Positions 26,286 to 35,779 of a stretch of 57,719 nt of DNA are shown here, piece after piece (positions within the stretch are counted from its first letter, which is position 1; each line of letters opens with the position of its first letter). Below the pieces are notes generated by a model. The model did not search any database. It saw nothing but the letters and a program-made list of their open reading frames with translations, and had not been told where the DNA came from. Location of the stretch: contig JAFAYL010000014.1 in assembly GCA_019240405.1 (NCBI GenBank), forward strand, positions 1 through 57,719. Direction: 5' to 3'. Source of the stretch: Acidobacteriaceae bacterium (GTDB lineage Bacteria > Acidobacteriota > Terriglobia > Bryobacterales > Bryobacteraceae). The position numbers were made by a program, and so were the translations under genes.

Positions 26286-28255
26286 CTGGTTACTTTAGAA
26301 AAACCCTCGCGCCTGCTGTCGCCCGCCGCGTCTCCTCCTCCATCGCCCATCGCGGCCCGGAAGATGAAGGCATCTGGACTGGATCAACCGGCGATCTCAC
26401 ATTAACCCTCATACATCGCCGCCTCCGTATCCTCGATCTATCCGCAGCCGGCCATCAACCGATGACTCGCGGTCCCCACACGATCGTCTTCAACGGCGAA
26501 ATTTACAACTTTCTCGAATTGCGCCGCTCGCTCGAGCAACAGGGTTACACGTTCTCTTCTAACTCGGATACCGAAGTTATCTTGGCCGCGTACGACCGCT
26601 GGGGCGTTGATTCCATCCCTCGCCTCGAAGGGATGTTCGCATTCGCGCTTTGGGACGACTCGAAGAAAGAGCTGATTCTTGCGCGCGACCGGATCGGAAA
26701 GAAGCCGCTCTTCTTTCACAACTCCGGAGCATCGTTCACATTCGGTTCCGAGATCAAGGCTATTCTCGCCGCGCTCAACCATACGCCTGAAATCGATTAC
26801 TGCGCGCTCGATGATTACCTGACCTATTTGTATATCCCGTATCCTCGAACGATTTTCGCGGGAATCCGGCAGCTTGCGCCAGCGACCTGGATGAGATTGC
26901 AAGTGCGCGGGAACGAAACCCACGCGGAAACCGTGCAGTATTGGAATCCGCTCGATGGCAGACCCGCCGTTGCGACCCGATTGCCGGAGTTGGAGTCTCA
27001 AGTACGGGAGTTGGTCGCTGGCGCAGTCCACTCCCGGCTGATCAGCGATGCGCCTCTTGGAGTTCTGCTTTCGGGCGGCATTGATTCGAGCACCATCACA
27101 GCCATGATGGCGAATTCGTCAACCCGACGTGTGCGCTCGTTCTCCATCGGATTCGCGCAGAACAAGAATTACGATGAGATTCCGTTCGCTAAGTTAGTTG
27201 CTGATCATTGTGGCGCCGAGCACACCGTCCTCCAGGCAGAGCCCTCGTGCTCAACCTACTTGGCAAACGTTATCCGCCATTTCGATCAACCATTCGGGAA
27301 TCCCACCGCAATTTTGACTTACATCTTGTCTGCCCTGACGAAGCAATCGGTAACTGTCGCGCTCGCAGGTGACGGCGGTGATGAGCTGTTCGGTGGCTAC
27401 CCGCGTTATATCGGCGCTCATTTGAGCCGTTTTCCGCGCTCGCTGCCAGGATTCGTGCGCAACCGCTTGCTGCCTTGGGTCGCCGGCAAAATTTCCGATG
27501 ACGCCACGGGCCGCCATCAATTTCGCAGAGTTCGTGAATTCCTGCAAGAAGCGGGACTGCCGCTGATTGAAATGTATCTCGGTTGGGTGGGCTATTTCTC
27601 CCCCACAGATCGTGCTGCGCTTTACACGCCCGAAACGCGCGCCCGCGTGGGCAATCACGATTCAGGGGACTTTCTGCGCGCCCTCTTCGCCGAATCGGAA
27701 AGCCTGGAGCCTCTCAATCGCCTGGCTTATGTCGACGTCAAATCGTTCCTCTGCTGTAACGTGCTCGAATATGCCGACCGCATGTCGATGGCCCACGCCT
27801 TAGAGCTTCGCGCGCCCTTCACCGATCGCCGGCTTGTTGAATTCTCGCTTCGTCTACCGTTCAACATGAAATTTTGCCGTGCCCAATCGAAATGGATTTT
27901 ACGGCAAGCGATGAAGCCGCTGCTACCCGCGAGCATTCTGAATAAACGGAAACTCGGCTTCAATCCGCCTATCGGCACTTGGCTAAATGGCGAGTTACAC
28001 AACTTAGCGGATGAATTACTAAGTTCCCGCCGCATCAACGAGCGCGGTTTGTTCCGCGCGAGCGCAGTCCAGGATCTTTTAAACCGGCATGCTAGCCGGT
28101 CGCGCGACCACTCGCTGCATATTTGGGCCCTTATGGTCCTTGAACTCTGGTTCCGTCTGTATATCGATGGCGAAAACTGGGAATCAGTACAAGAGGATAT
28201 CGACCGTTCGACGTGTGCGGTGCCAGCTTCAGATCTCCTGGCCATGTCAGCTTAA
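26273..28255 (+). CDS. Glutamine-dependent amidotransferase, asparagine synthase type (AsnB-like)
   Basis: A 660-residue class II glutamine amidotransferase with synthetase domain. The N-terminal Cys2 nucleophile (MCGIAGYF) follows Met removal; the ammonia-producing domain includes HRGPEDEGIW and FNGEIYNF; the ATP-pyrophosphatase domain has the P-loop GVLLSGGIDSSTI (about 265) and ALAGDGGDELFGGYPRY. Many polysaccharide loci carry such enzymes (for example WbpS in Pseudomonas) that amidate uronic acids rather than make asparagine. Its place between glycosyltransferase and oxidoreductase genes favours that role, but free asparagine synthesis is not excluded. Confidence 0.9.
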   Translation: MCGIAGYFRKTLAPAVARRVSSSIAHRGPEDEGIWTGSTGDLTLTLIHRRLRILDLSAAGHQPMTRGPHTIVFNGEIYNFLELRRSLEQQGYTFSSNSDTEVILAAYDRWGVDSIPRLEGMFAFALWDDSKKELILARDRIGKKPLFFHNSGASFTFGSEIKAILAALNHTPEIDYCALDDYLTYLYIPYPRTIFAGIRQLAPATWMRLQVRGNETHAETVQYWNPLDGRPAVATRLPELESQVRELVAGAVHSRLISDAPLGVLLSGGIDSSTITAMMANSSTRRVRSFSIGFAQNKNYDEIPFAKLVADHCGAEHTVLQAEPSCSTYLANVIRHFDQPFGNPTAILTYILSALTKQSVTVALAGDGGDELFGGYPRYIGAHLSRFPRSLPGFVRNRLLPWVAGKISDDATGRHQFRRVREFLQEAGLPLIEMYLGWVGYFSPTDRAALYTPETRARVGNHDSGDFLRALFAESESLEPLNRLAYVDVKSFLCCNVLEYADRMSMAHALELRAPFTDRRLVEFSLRLPFNMKFCRAQSKWILRQAMKPLLPASILNKRKLGFNPPIGTWLNGELHNLADELLSSRRINERGLFRASAVQDLLNRHASRSRDHSLHIWALMVLELWFRLYIDGENWESVQEDIDRSTCAVPASDLLAMSA

Positions 28256-28274
28256 ACTCGTCAACTTATCGCCA

Positions 28275-30407
28275 ATGCAACAGGTTCTCCAGAATCTCGG
28301 TAACGGCACGGTGCAGTTGGCCTCCGTCCCCTGCCCGCGCACCTCAGCCGGGCAGTTGTTGATACGCACCTCCACCACTCTCATCTCTTCCGGCACCGAA
28401 CGCATGCTCCTCGATTTCGGAAAGGCCAACTGGATCGAGAAAGCTCGGCAGCAGCCCGACAAAGTCTGCATGATTTTCGACAAAGTCAAAACGGACGGAC
28501 TCCTGCCCACCATCGAATCGGTCCGCTCCAAGCTCGACCAGCCGGTTCCGCTCGGCTATTCGAATGCCGGTGTCGTGATCGAAGCGGGCGAGAGCGTCAC
28601 AGAATTTCAGCCGGGCCATCGCGTCATCTCCAATGGTCCCCATGCCGAAGTCGTCAGCGTTCCGAAAAATCTCTGTGCGCGCATTCCGGATTCGGTCAGC
28701 GATGAAGCGGCATGTTTCACCGTCGTCAGCGCCGTCGCGCTCGAAGGACTCCGGCTCGTGGCGCCCACTCTCGGCGAATGCATCGTTGTCACCGGCCTTG
28801 GTCTCATCGGCTTGCTTACCGTCCAGCTTTTGAAAGCCAACGGCTGCCGCGTGCTTGGCCTCGATTTCGATTCACACAAGCTCGCCCTGGCCGAGCAATT
28901 TGGCGCAACAACTGTCAACCTTTCCGCCGGACAAGATCCAGTCTCTGCAGCCGAGCATTTCTCGCATGGCCACGGCGTCGACGCCGTCCTGATCACCGCC
29001 GCAACCAAAAGCAACGAGCCCGTTCACCAAGCCGCGCTGATGTGCCGCAAGCGAGGCCGAATCGTCCTGGTCGGTGTCGCTGGTCTCGAACTGTCGCGCG
29101 ATGATTTCTACAAAAAGGAGCTCTCGTTCCAGGTCTCGTGCTCCTATGGCCCCGGCCGTTACGATCCCTCCTACGAGCAAGCGGGGCAAGATTACCCATA
29201 TCCATACGTCCGTTGGACCGCCCAGCGCAATTTCGAAGCCGTCCTCGAGATGCTCGCCGAAGGCCGCTTGAATGTTGAGCCTCTCATCACGCATCGCTTC
29301 CCATTCGATGACGCGAACGACGCTTACGGGCTTATTCAGAGCAATGAGCCGCAACTGGGCGTGCTACTCAAATACCCGGCGGAACCCCATCGACCAGTTC
29401 CTACGTTGATCCGTCGCACGATTGCTCTTTCCGGCAACTCGACTCCGTTCTCAAGTGGCCCAAAAATCGCCTTTGTAGGCGCAGGAGCATACGCAACAAA
29501 AGTTCTGATGCCGGCTTTTCAAGCGACCGGCGCGCAGCTTGAAACTGCTGTCTCTAACACCGGCCTGTCGGCAGCGCACGTCGGCCGCAAATACAGATTC
29601 AATCAAGCCAGCACCGAACCGGAATCGGCTTTTTCTAACCCGAATGTCGACACCATTGTTATCGCAACCCGCCATGACTCCCATGCCCGATACGTGCGGC
29701 AAGCCATCCGTGCCGACAAGAATGTCTTTGTAGAAAAACCGCTCGCGATATCTACCGAAGAAGTCGATCAAATCGAGCAGGATTACATCTCGGCAATTCG
29801 CAATGGCTCTGCGGGCCGCGTAATGGTCGGCTTCAATCGGCGTTTCGCGCCGCAAGTTGTCAAAATGAAGTCCCTGCTTGAGGGATTAACAGAGCCCAAA
29901 GCCATCATCCTGACCGTGAATGCTGGCGCGATTCCCCCCGATCACTGGACGCAGGATGCCCAGATCGGCGGGGGCCGTGTCATCGGCGAAGCCTGTCACT
30001 TCATCGATCTTGCACGATTCTTGGCTGGCGCTCCGGCAATCTCAGTTCAGGCAATGCATGCTCAAGGCATCAACGGATCTGCTCCCGATACTCTCAGCTT
30101 TTCGATCGCTTTCGCCGGAGGTTCAATCGCCACCATCCATTACTTCGCTTGCGGAAATCGAGCGTTTCCAAAGGAGCGAGTCGAGGTATTCTGCGGCGGG
30201 CGAATCCTTCAGCTCGATAACTTCCACACACTTCGCGGCTGGGGTTGGAAGAACTTTCGACGGAGGAAGCTTTGGCGCCAGGATAAAGGGGCAAATAACA
30301 TGGCCAAAGCCTTCGTCACGTCTATCCGGGACGGCAAACCGGCTCCCATACCTTTCGAAGAAATCCTCGAAGTAAGTCGCACCACTCTTCAAGTAGCAAA
30401 TCTTTGA
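28275..30407 (+). CDS. Bi-domain oxidoreductase (zinc-type MDR plus Gfo/Idh/MocA)
   Basis: A 710-residue fusion. Residues about 1-370 form a medium-chain dehydrogenase (NAD motif VTGLGLIGLLTVQLLKANG); residues about 390-710 form a Gfo/Idh/MocA oxidoreductase (FVGAGAYATKVLMPAF, NVFVEKPLAIS, GGGRVIGEACHFIDLARF). The ATG at 28275 is chosen; frame upstream overlaps the AsnB gene and looks non-coding. This fusion is recurrent in bacterial exopolysaccharide clusters, nearly always beside a heparinase II/III-like gene and a UDP-GlcNAc epimerase, as here. Its substrate is unknown, probably a nucleotide or lipid-linked sugar. The next gene starts at the overlapping TTGA. Confidence 0.9.
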   Translation: MQQVLQNLGNGTVQLASVPCPRTSAGQLLIRTSTTLISSGTERMLLDFGKANWIEKARQQPDKVCMIFDKVKTDGLLPTIESVRSKLDQPVPLGYSNAGVVIEAGESVTEFQPGHRVISNGPHAEVVSVPKNLCARIPDSVSDEAACFTVVSAVALEGLRLVAPTLGECIVVTGLGLIGLLTVQLLKANGCRVLGLDFDSHKLALAEQFGATTVNLSAGQDPVSAAEHFSHGHGVDAVLITAATKSNEPVHQAALMCRKRGRIVLVGVAGLELSRDDFYKKELSFQVSCSYGPGRYDPSYEQAGQDYPYPYVRWTAQRNFEAVLEMLAEGRLNVEPLITHRFPFDDANDAYGLIQSNEPQLGVLLKYPAEPHRPVPTLIRRTIALSGNSTPFSSGPKIAFVGAGAYATKVLMPAFQATGAQLETAVSNTGLSAAHVGRKYRFNQASTEPESAFSNPNVDTIVIATRHDSHARYVRQAIRADKNVFVEKPLAISTEEVDQIEQDYISAIRNGSAGRVMVGFNRRFAPQVVKMKSLLEGLTEPKAIILTVNAGAIPPDHWTQDAQIGGGRVIGEACHFIDLARFLAGAPAISVQAMHAQGINGSAPDTLSFSIAFAGGSIATIHYFACGNRAFPKERVEVFCGGRILQLDNFHTLRGWGWKNFRRRKLWRQDKGANNMAKAFVTSIRDGKPAPIPFEEILEVSRTTLQVANL

Positions 30408-31924
30408 CGTCTTCCATCGGCACCGTTTTTCATACCGTTCGGTATCTGCGGCCGGTACAGGTCTACCGGCGTTTATATAGGCCGCGGCCTAGCTTGCCTA
30501 TCGTTTTAGACGTATCAGTGCGCGAACCTCTGGGTACCTGGACGCAGCCCATTTCGCGTCCGTCAAACCAAATCGCTAATAATAGGTTCCGATTCTTAAA
30601 TCAAGAGCACACAATTGAATCCTGGAACGATGAAGAGCTTCCAAAGCTTTGGCTCTATAACTTACATTATTTCGACTATCCAACCGCAGACCTTATCGAA
30701 CGTTGGATTCGCGAAAACCCAACCGGAATGGGAAATGGTTGGGAGCCTTACCCGCTTTCAATTCGGATCGTCAACTGGATTAAATGGGCAATTACACACG
30801 CCCCTATAAATCAAGCTGTATTAAACAGCCTGCAATTGCAATCCGAGTATCTTTCGCAATCGCTCGAATACCATCTCGGCGGCAATCATTTACTCGCAAA
30901 CGCAGTGGCACTTACAATTGCGGGCCTACACTTCAATGGCGAGCCCGCGCAGCGATGGACGCAACTGGGCACTAACCTACTTGCTGGTGAGCTTGACGAA
31001 CAGATACTTTCGGACGGCGGTCATTACGAGCGCAGCCCCATGTATCAAGCTGTTCTTCTCGAAAGTTTACTCGATCTTATCAACGTATCGCAGACCCTTA
31101 ATCCTCTTCTCGAGGTCAACCGGTGTTCATGGCGTAAATGCGCCGGTAATATGCTCGGCTGGCTACTCAAGATGACTCATCCCGACGGTCAAATCGCTTT
31201 CTTCAATGACTGCGCTTTTGACGTGGCTCCCGAACCTTCCGAACTGCTCGCGTACGCTTCACGGCTCGGGATCGAGCCCCCAGAATCGCCGCTTTCGTCG
31301 AGCGGCTATCGTCGGTTATCCGCGGACGAAACGCTCGCGCTCTTCGACGCCGGCCCCGTTGGGCCTGACCATCAGCCTGGACACGCCCATGCAGACACGC
31401 TGTCGTTTGAACTTTCTCATCGTGGTCGGCGCGTACTGGTTAATTCCGGCACGTCCACTTACGAAAAAGGTTTGGATCGGCAATGGCAACGTGGCACCGC
31501 CGCTCACAACACAGTCAGAATCGATCGCCTGGATCAATCCGAAGTTTGGAGCGCTTTCCGGGTCGCTCGCCGGGCTTTTCCCTTCGATATCCGAAGTGAT
31601 GGCAAAAGCTTCGCTGAGGCTGCGCATGACGGCTACTCACGGCTTTCCGATCCAGTTGTGCATCGCCGCCGCTTAGAGATCAGCCGAACCGAAGTCATCG
31701 TAACTGATCAGATCGAGGGTCGCGGCCGCCACATTATTGAGCTGTTCTTCCACTTTCATCCATCTGCGCAGCCAAACATCGCTCTAGATCCGAAACTTAC
31801 TAAGGACGTAAAGCCCTCGCATTGGTATCCGCAATTCAATACGTCTGTTCCGAATACTACGGTGGTTGGTACTTGGACGGGAGAAACTCCAGTCCAGTTT
31901 AAGACAGTGATCCCCCTTTCATGA
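30404..31924 (+). CDS. Heparinase II/III-like polysaccharide lyase
   Basis: A 506-residue protein of the heparinase II/III (alginate lyase) superfamily. The N-terminal alpha-toroid has LPKLWLYNLHYFDYPTADL and NGWEPYPLSIRIVNWIKWA; the C-terminal beta domain starts at PGHAHADTLSFELSHRGRR (the His/Tyr region typical of the family) followed by VLVNSGTSTYEKG. No signal peptide is visible, which is odd for a lyase but common for homologues in such clusters. TTG start overlapping the stop of the oxidoreductase gene; the epimerase gene overlaps its own stop (ATGA). It probably trims or edits a uronate-containing glycan made by this locus. Confidence 0.87.
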   Translation: MTSSIGTVFHTVRYLRPVQVYRRLYRPRPSLPIVLDVSVREPLGTWTQPISRPSNQIANNRFRFLNQEHTIESWNDEELPKLWLYNLHYFDYPTADLIERWIRENPTGMGNGWEPYPLSIRIVNWIKWAITHAPINQAVLNSLQLQSEYLSQSLEYHLGGNHLLANAVALTIAGLHFNGEPAQRWTQLGTNLLAGELDEQILSDGGHYERSPMYQAVLLESLLDLINVSQTLNPLLEVNRCSWRKCAGNMLGWLLKMTHPDGQIAFFNDCAFDVAPEPSELLAYASRLGIEPPESPLSSSGYRRLSADETLALFDAGPVGPDHQPGHAHADTLSFELSHRGRRVLVNSGTSTYEKGLDRQWQRGTAAHNTVRIDRLDQSEVWSAFRVARRAFPFDIRSDGKSFAEAAHDGYSRLSDPVVHRRRLEISRTEVIVTDQIEGRGRHIIELFFHFHPSAQPNIALDPKLTKDVKPSHWYPQFNTSVPNTTVVGTWTGETPVQFKTVIPLS

Positions 31925-33024
31925 AAGTCATCGTTGTTGCGGGCGCGCGGCCTAATTTTATGAAGGTCGCGCCGATCCTCCACGCCTTTGCGCGTCGCGG
32001 AAAATGCTCCGGCGACATCCAAGTCCGGTTTGTCCACACCGGGCAGCACTACGACGCAAAGATGTCCGATGACTTTCTTTCAGAGCTGGGAATTCCCTGC
32101 CCCGACATCAACCTTGGTGTCGGATCCGGCTCACACGCCGAGCAGACGGCACGCGCCATGGTCGGCTTCGAATCGGTTTGCCTCGCCGAAAAGCCGGACT
32201 GGGTCCTAGTTGTTGGCGACGTAAATTCGACGCTAGCTTGCTCGATCAGCGCCAAAAAGTTGGGCATTGCCGTCGCGCATGTGGAAGCTGGCTTGAGATC
32301 GATGGACCGATCAATGCCCGAAGAGATCAATCGAATCTGCACCGACGCGATCTCGGATCTGCTGTTCACGACCGACACAATTGCCAATGAGAACCTCTAC
32401 CGCGAGGGCATTTCCCCCAGCCGTGTTCACTTCGTTGGCAACACCATGATTGACACCCTTCTGCGAAATCTCCATCGCGCTCTCGATACGCCGCTACCTG
32501 ATGGAGTCGAAAACGAAAAATATGCGGTCCTGACACTTCACCGGCCCGCCAATGTCGATTCGCCGGAGGTGCTTGCCTCCGTATCGTCGGCGATCGACGA
32601 GCTCTCTAAAACGTTGCCCGTTGTTTTTCCTGTCCACCCGCGCACACGAAAAAACCTTCGCGAATTCGGCCTCATGGACCGCCTATCACAAAAGGTCCTT
32701 TTCACTGAGCCTCTGAGCTATTTGCCATTCATCGGCCTCGCCGCTCGTTCGCGAATGGTGCTGACCGATAGCGGCGGGATACAGGAAGAGACCACCGTCT
32801 TGGGTGTGCCCTGCATCACGATGCGAGCAAATACAGAGCGGCCGATCACTTGCACAGTTGGAACGAACGTGCTTGTCGGCACTGATGGCGCAAGAATTCG
32901 CGCTGCCGTGAATTCCGCGCTGACTAATACTTCACGGCGACGGTCCATTCCAGAAAAATGGGACGGGCACTCGGGCGAGCGAATCGTCGCGACCTTACTA
33001 GATGAAAATTCTCTTTGTTGCTGA
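31921..33024 (+). CDS. wecB: UDP-N-acetylglucosamine 2-epimerase (non-hydrolysing)
   Basis: A 367-residue GT-B-fold enzyme converting UDP-GlcNAc to UDP-ManNAc. Diagnostic motifs: GARPNFMKVAPILHAF, VHTGQHYDAKMSD, VGDVNSTLACSISAKKLG, HVEAGLRSMDRSMPEEINR, LTLHRPANVD and LTDSGGIQEETTVLG. Length is standard. The start overlaps the lyase gene (ATGA) and its end overlaps the next glycosyltransferase by 23 bases. The matching UDP-ManNAc dehydrogenase candidate is not in this operon but at 53964-55328. Confidence 0.93.
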   Translation: MKVIVVAGARPNFMKVAPILHAFARRGKCSGDIQVRFVHTGQHYDAKMSDDFLSELGIPCPDINLGVGSGSHAEQTARAMVGFESVCLAEKPDWVLVVGDVNSTLACSISAKKLGIAVAHVEAGLRSMDRSMPEEINRICTDAISDLLFTTDTIANENLYREGISPSRVHFVGNTMIDTLLRNLHRALDTPLPDGVENEKYAVLTLHRPANVDSPEVLASVSSAIDELSKTLPVVFPVHPRTRKNLREFGLMDRLSQKVLFTEPLSYLPFIGLAARSRMVLTDSGGIQEETTVLGVPCITMRANTERPITCTVGTNVLVGTDGARIRAAVNSALTNTSRRRSIPEKWDGHSGERIVATLLDENSLCC

Positions 33025-34273
33025 CAATTTCCCGCCTGAACGAAACGCGCAGGCGTCACGCGTCTATGAGCGCGCATGTTATTGGCAACGCTGGGGGCAT
33101 GAAGTTACGGTAATTACGTGCTTCCCGAATTTTCCTGAAGGAAAGATCTACTCTGGCTATAAGAATGAAATACGATCTGTAAGCACGCTCGACGGAATCC
33201 GGGTGGTCAGAGTCAAGACATTCATAGCTGCGAATATCGGCAAGCTGCTGAGAATCGTCGATTTCCTTTCTTACATGTATAGCGCCATGTTCTTCGGTCT
33301 TTTCGAGAAAAGACCAGACGTCGTGGTAGCCACCTCTCCTCAATTCTTCGCTGCCATTGCAGGATGGTGGCTGTCGCTAGTTCATCGCGTCCCGTTTGTG
33401 ATGGAGCTCTCGGATCTTTGGCCCGACTCGATCGTTGCCGTGGGTGCGATGAAGAAGCGGCTTGCGCTCCACCTTCTTGAGAAAATCGAGCTCTTCTTAT
33501 ACAGAAGAGCCAAACGCATTGTCGTTTTGACTTACGCTTTCAAAAGGAATCTGGTAAGTCGCGGGATCGATACGGAAAAGATTGATGTCGTAATTAACGG
33601 TGTCGATCTGTCCCGGTATGCCCCGCAACCCCGGGATCCATCGCTTGCAAAAGAATTCGGGATTGTACCTGAGCACTTTGTCGTTGGTTACATCGGAACG
33701 CTGGGAATGGCTCACGGCCTTAGCAATGTATTGGAAGCGGCGAGGCAAACCACTGATCCTCGAATTCGCTTTCTCTTGGTCGGGCCTGGAGCTGAGCGAG
33801 ACAGGCTAATTTCGGACGCCCGCCAGCTCCGCCTTACAAACGTGATCATTGCTCCAGCTCAACCTAAAGAGCGGATGCCCGCAGTCTGGAGCCTATGTGA
33901 TGTCGCATTGGTTCATCTGAAGAACGCCGAATTGTTCCGAACTGTCATCCCCTCAAAAATCTTTGAAGCAATGGCCATGCGACTTCCAATCTTGCTCGCA
34001 AGCCCCAAAGGTGAAGCAACAGAAATTGTTGAGCGCGAATCCTGTGGAATAATCGTCTCTCCCGAAAATCCCAAAGAATTAGCCGCTGTCGCATTGGCGC
34101 TCGCAAACGACCGAACCAAAGTTCATGAGCTCGCAACCCGAAGTCTTCAAGCCGCGCCCAAGTACAGCAGGGAACGGCAGGCGCGAGAGATGCTTCTCTC
34201 GCTCCAGAAAGCGGTGAGCCGCCTGGGCAGACAGCATTTCCTCCACACCTACGAGCCCACGAGTAATCGATAG
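33002..34273 (+). CDS. Glycosyltransferase family 4 (WbuB-like)
   Basis: A 423-residue GT-B glycosyltransferase. MKILFVADNFPPERNAQASR, VITCFPNFPEGKIYSGYKNE and PFVMELSDLWPDSIVAVG are typical of the WbuB (L-fucosamine transferase-like) group; the donor site includes VVGYIGTLGMAHGLSNVLEA and the E-x7-E-like KIFEAMAMRLPILLAS. The gene overlaps the epimerase by 23 bases. The similarity suggests transfer of an acetamido sugar, but specificity is inferred only. Confidence 0.88.
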   Translation: MKILFVADNFPPERNAQASRVYERACYWQRWGHEVTVITCFPNFPEGKIYSGYKNEIRSVSTLDGIRVVRVKTFIAANIGKLLRIVDFLSYMYSAMFFGLFEKRPDVVVATSPQFFAAIAGWWLSLVHRVPFVMELSDLWPDSIVAVGAMKKRLALHLLEKIELFLYRRAKRIVVLTYAFKRNLVSRGIDTEKIDVVINGVDLSRYAPQPRDPSLAKEFGIVPEHFVVGYIGTLGMAHGLSNVLEAARQTTDPRIRFLLVGPGAERDRLISDARQLRLTNVIIAPAQPKERMPAVWSLCDVALVHLKNAELFRTVIPSKIFEAMAMRLPILLASPKGEATEIVERESCGIIVSPENPKELAAVALALANDRTKVHELATRSLQAAPKYSRERQAREMLLSLQKAVSRLGRQHFLHTYEPTSNR

Positions 34274-34291
34274 CTCACCTTCTCTCTGTCC

Positions 34292-35779
34292 ATGTATTCG
34301 CTTTTATTTCTGGGCGCGGCAGCGTTTGTCTTATCCTCATTGCTGACTCCGCTCGTCTGTTATGTCTTCGGGCGCCTAGGGATTGTTGATCATCCGGATA
34401 ACGAGCGCAAGCTTCACAAGCGGCCGATTCCGCGAGTCGGAGGGATCGCGATTGCCCTTTCCTATGCGCTCGCGTTCGGGTGTTTGCTGTTAACGAAACT
34501 CAAGGGCGGAAATATTGTTTGGGACGCGTTACCCTTCGCCGGCAAACTCTTCCCCGCTGCTGGATTAGTTTTTGTAATTGGATTGCTCGATGACTTACTC
34601 GGCCTCAGGCCCGTTTGTAAGTTGTTGGGCCAAGTTGCAGCGGCATCGGTAGCTTACCTGGCCGGCATTCACGTAGTCGCTTTTCGCGGCCAAACATTCG
34701 GGCATTGGTGGTCGCTACCTGTTACTGTTATTTGGCTTGTCGCGTGCATGAACGCCGTGAATCTGATCGACGGCGTGGACGGTGTGGCAGCCGGCGTGGG
34801 CTTATTCGCTACGACAACGAGCCTGTTAGCCGGTCTCATGCAGCACAACATGGAACTCGCTTTAGCCACCCTGCCGCTGGCAGCTTGCCTGTTAGGTTTC
34901 CTACGCTACAACTTCAATCCCGCAAGCATCTTTCTCGGCGATTGCGGAAGTCTTTTCATTGGGTTCTTGTTGGGCTGCTACGGAGTGTTATGGAGCCAAA
35001 AATCCGCCACCGTGCTGGGCATGGCCGCTCCCCTCATTGCCTTCGCAATTCCGCTGCTTGACACATCGCTTTCCATTGTTCGCCGCTTTCTGCGACGCCA
35101 ACCAATTTTCGGGGCAGATCGAGGCCACATTCACCATCGCCTGCTTGATCTTGGATTAAGCCCAAGAAAGGTAGCCCTGCTTCTATACGGTATTTGCACG
35201 CTCGCCGCGACCTTCTCCTTGTTCATGCTAAACGGACATCTCGAGATGCTCGTGCTTGTAGTCTTCTGTGGCGTGACCTGGCTCGGCATTCAGCGCCTGG
35301 GATATGTGGAATTCGATATGGCGGGTCGAATGCTCCTTCAAGGATCATTTCGCGGTTTGTTGAACGCCCGACTCTCTATTCAGGCTTTTGAGAAATCGTT
35401 GACGCTCGCAGAAACGCACGATGATTGTTGGTCCGTAGTCAAGAAAGCTTATAAAGATTTCGGCTTTCACTACATCGAGATGCAGTTTGCCGGAAGAAAG
35501 TATTCAGATAGCAGCGGTGAGCCCGACGTGTTCCAGGCGTGGCACGTTGACATTCCGCTCTCGGACGGCGGCCATGTGCATCTCGCGCGCGAGTTTGGGC
35601 CCAATCTCCAGCACACCGCCGTAGCTCCATTCGCCGATGCGCTCAGAAGCACTTTGGAATCGAAGCTGAATGCTCTCCCGCCGATCGAGACACCGCTGCC
35701 CGGCGACTTGCAACACCTCCGGACTCAGACCGAACGCTGGCAAGTGGTATCCGCCGCAGCCTCTCCATGTCGCGATTAA
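34292..35779 (+). CDS. WecA/TagO-like polyprenyl-phosphate sugar-1-phosphate transferase with extra C-terminal domain
   Basis: A 495-residue initiating transferase of the MraY/WecA family, which loads the first sugar-1-phosphate on undecaprenyl phosphate. About 11 membrane segments occupy residues 1-330. Key motifs: HKRPIPRVGGIAIALS, VIGLLDDLLGLRP (Mg-binding Asp pair), NAVNLIDGVDGVAAGVG and the cytoplasmic HxH loop RGHIHHRLLDLG. Enteric WecA ends there; this protein continues for about 160 soluble residues (from about 335) including LAETHDDCWSVVKKAYKDFG, with no domain I recognise. It overlaps the O-antigen-ligase-like gene by 13 bases. Confidence 0.88.
   Translation: MYSLLFLGAAAFVLSSLLTPLVCYVFGRLGIVDHPDNERKLHKRPIPRVGGIAIALSYALAFGCLLLTKLKGGNIVWDALPFAGKLFPAAGLVFVIGLLDDLLGLRPVCKLLGQVAAASVAYLAGIHVVAFRGQTFGHWWSLPVTVIWLVACMNAVNLIDGVDGVAAGVGLFATTTSLLAGLMQHNMELALATLPLAACLLGFLRYNFNPASIFLGDCGSLFIGFLLGCYGVLWSQKSATVLGMAAPLIAFAIPLLDTSLSIVRRFLRRQPIFGADRGHIHHRLLDLGLSPRKVALLLYGICTLAATFSLFMLNGHLEMLVLVVFCGVTWLGIQRLGYVEFDMAGRMLLQGSFRGLLNARLSIQAFEKSLTLAETHDDCWSVVKKAYKDFGFHYIEMQFAGRKYSDSSGEPDVFQAWHVDIPLSDGGHVHLAREFGPNLQHTAVAPFADALRSTLESKLNALPPIETPLPGDLQHLRTQTERWQVVSAAASPCRD

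Noticed and set aside
28089-28274. N-terminal extension of the bi-domain oxidoreductase
   Set aside because: It overlaps the end of the AsnB-like gene and shows no family similarity; the ATG at 28275 begins the dehydrogenase domain.
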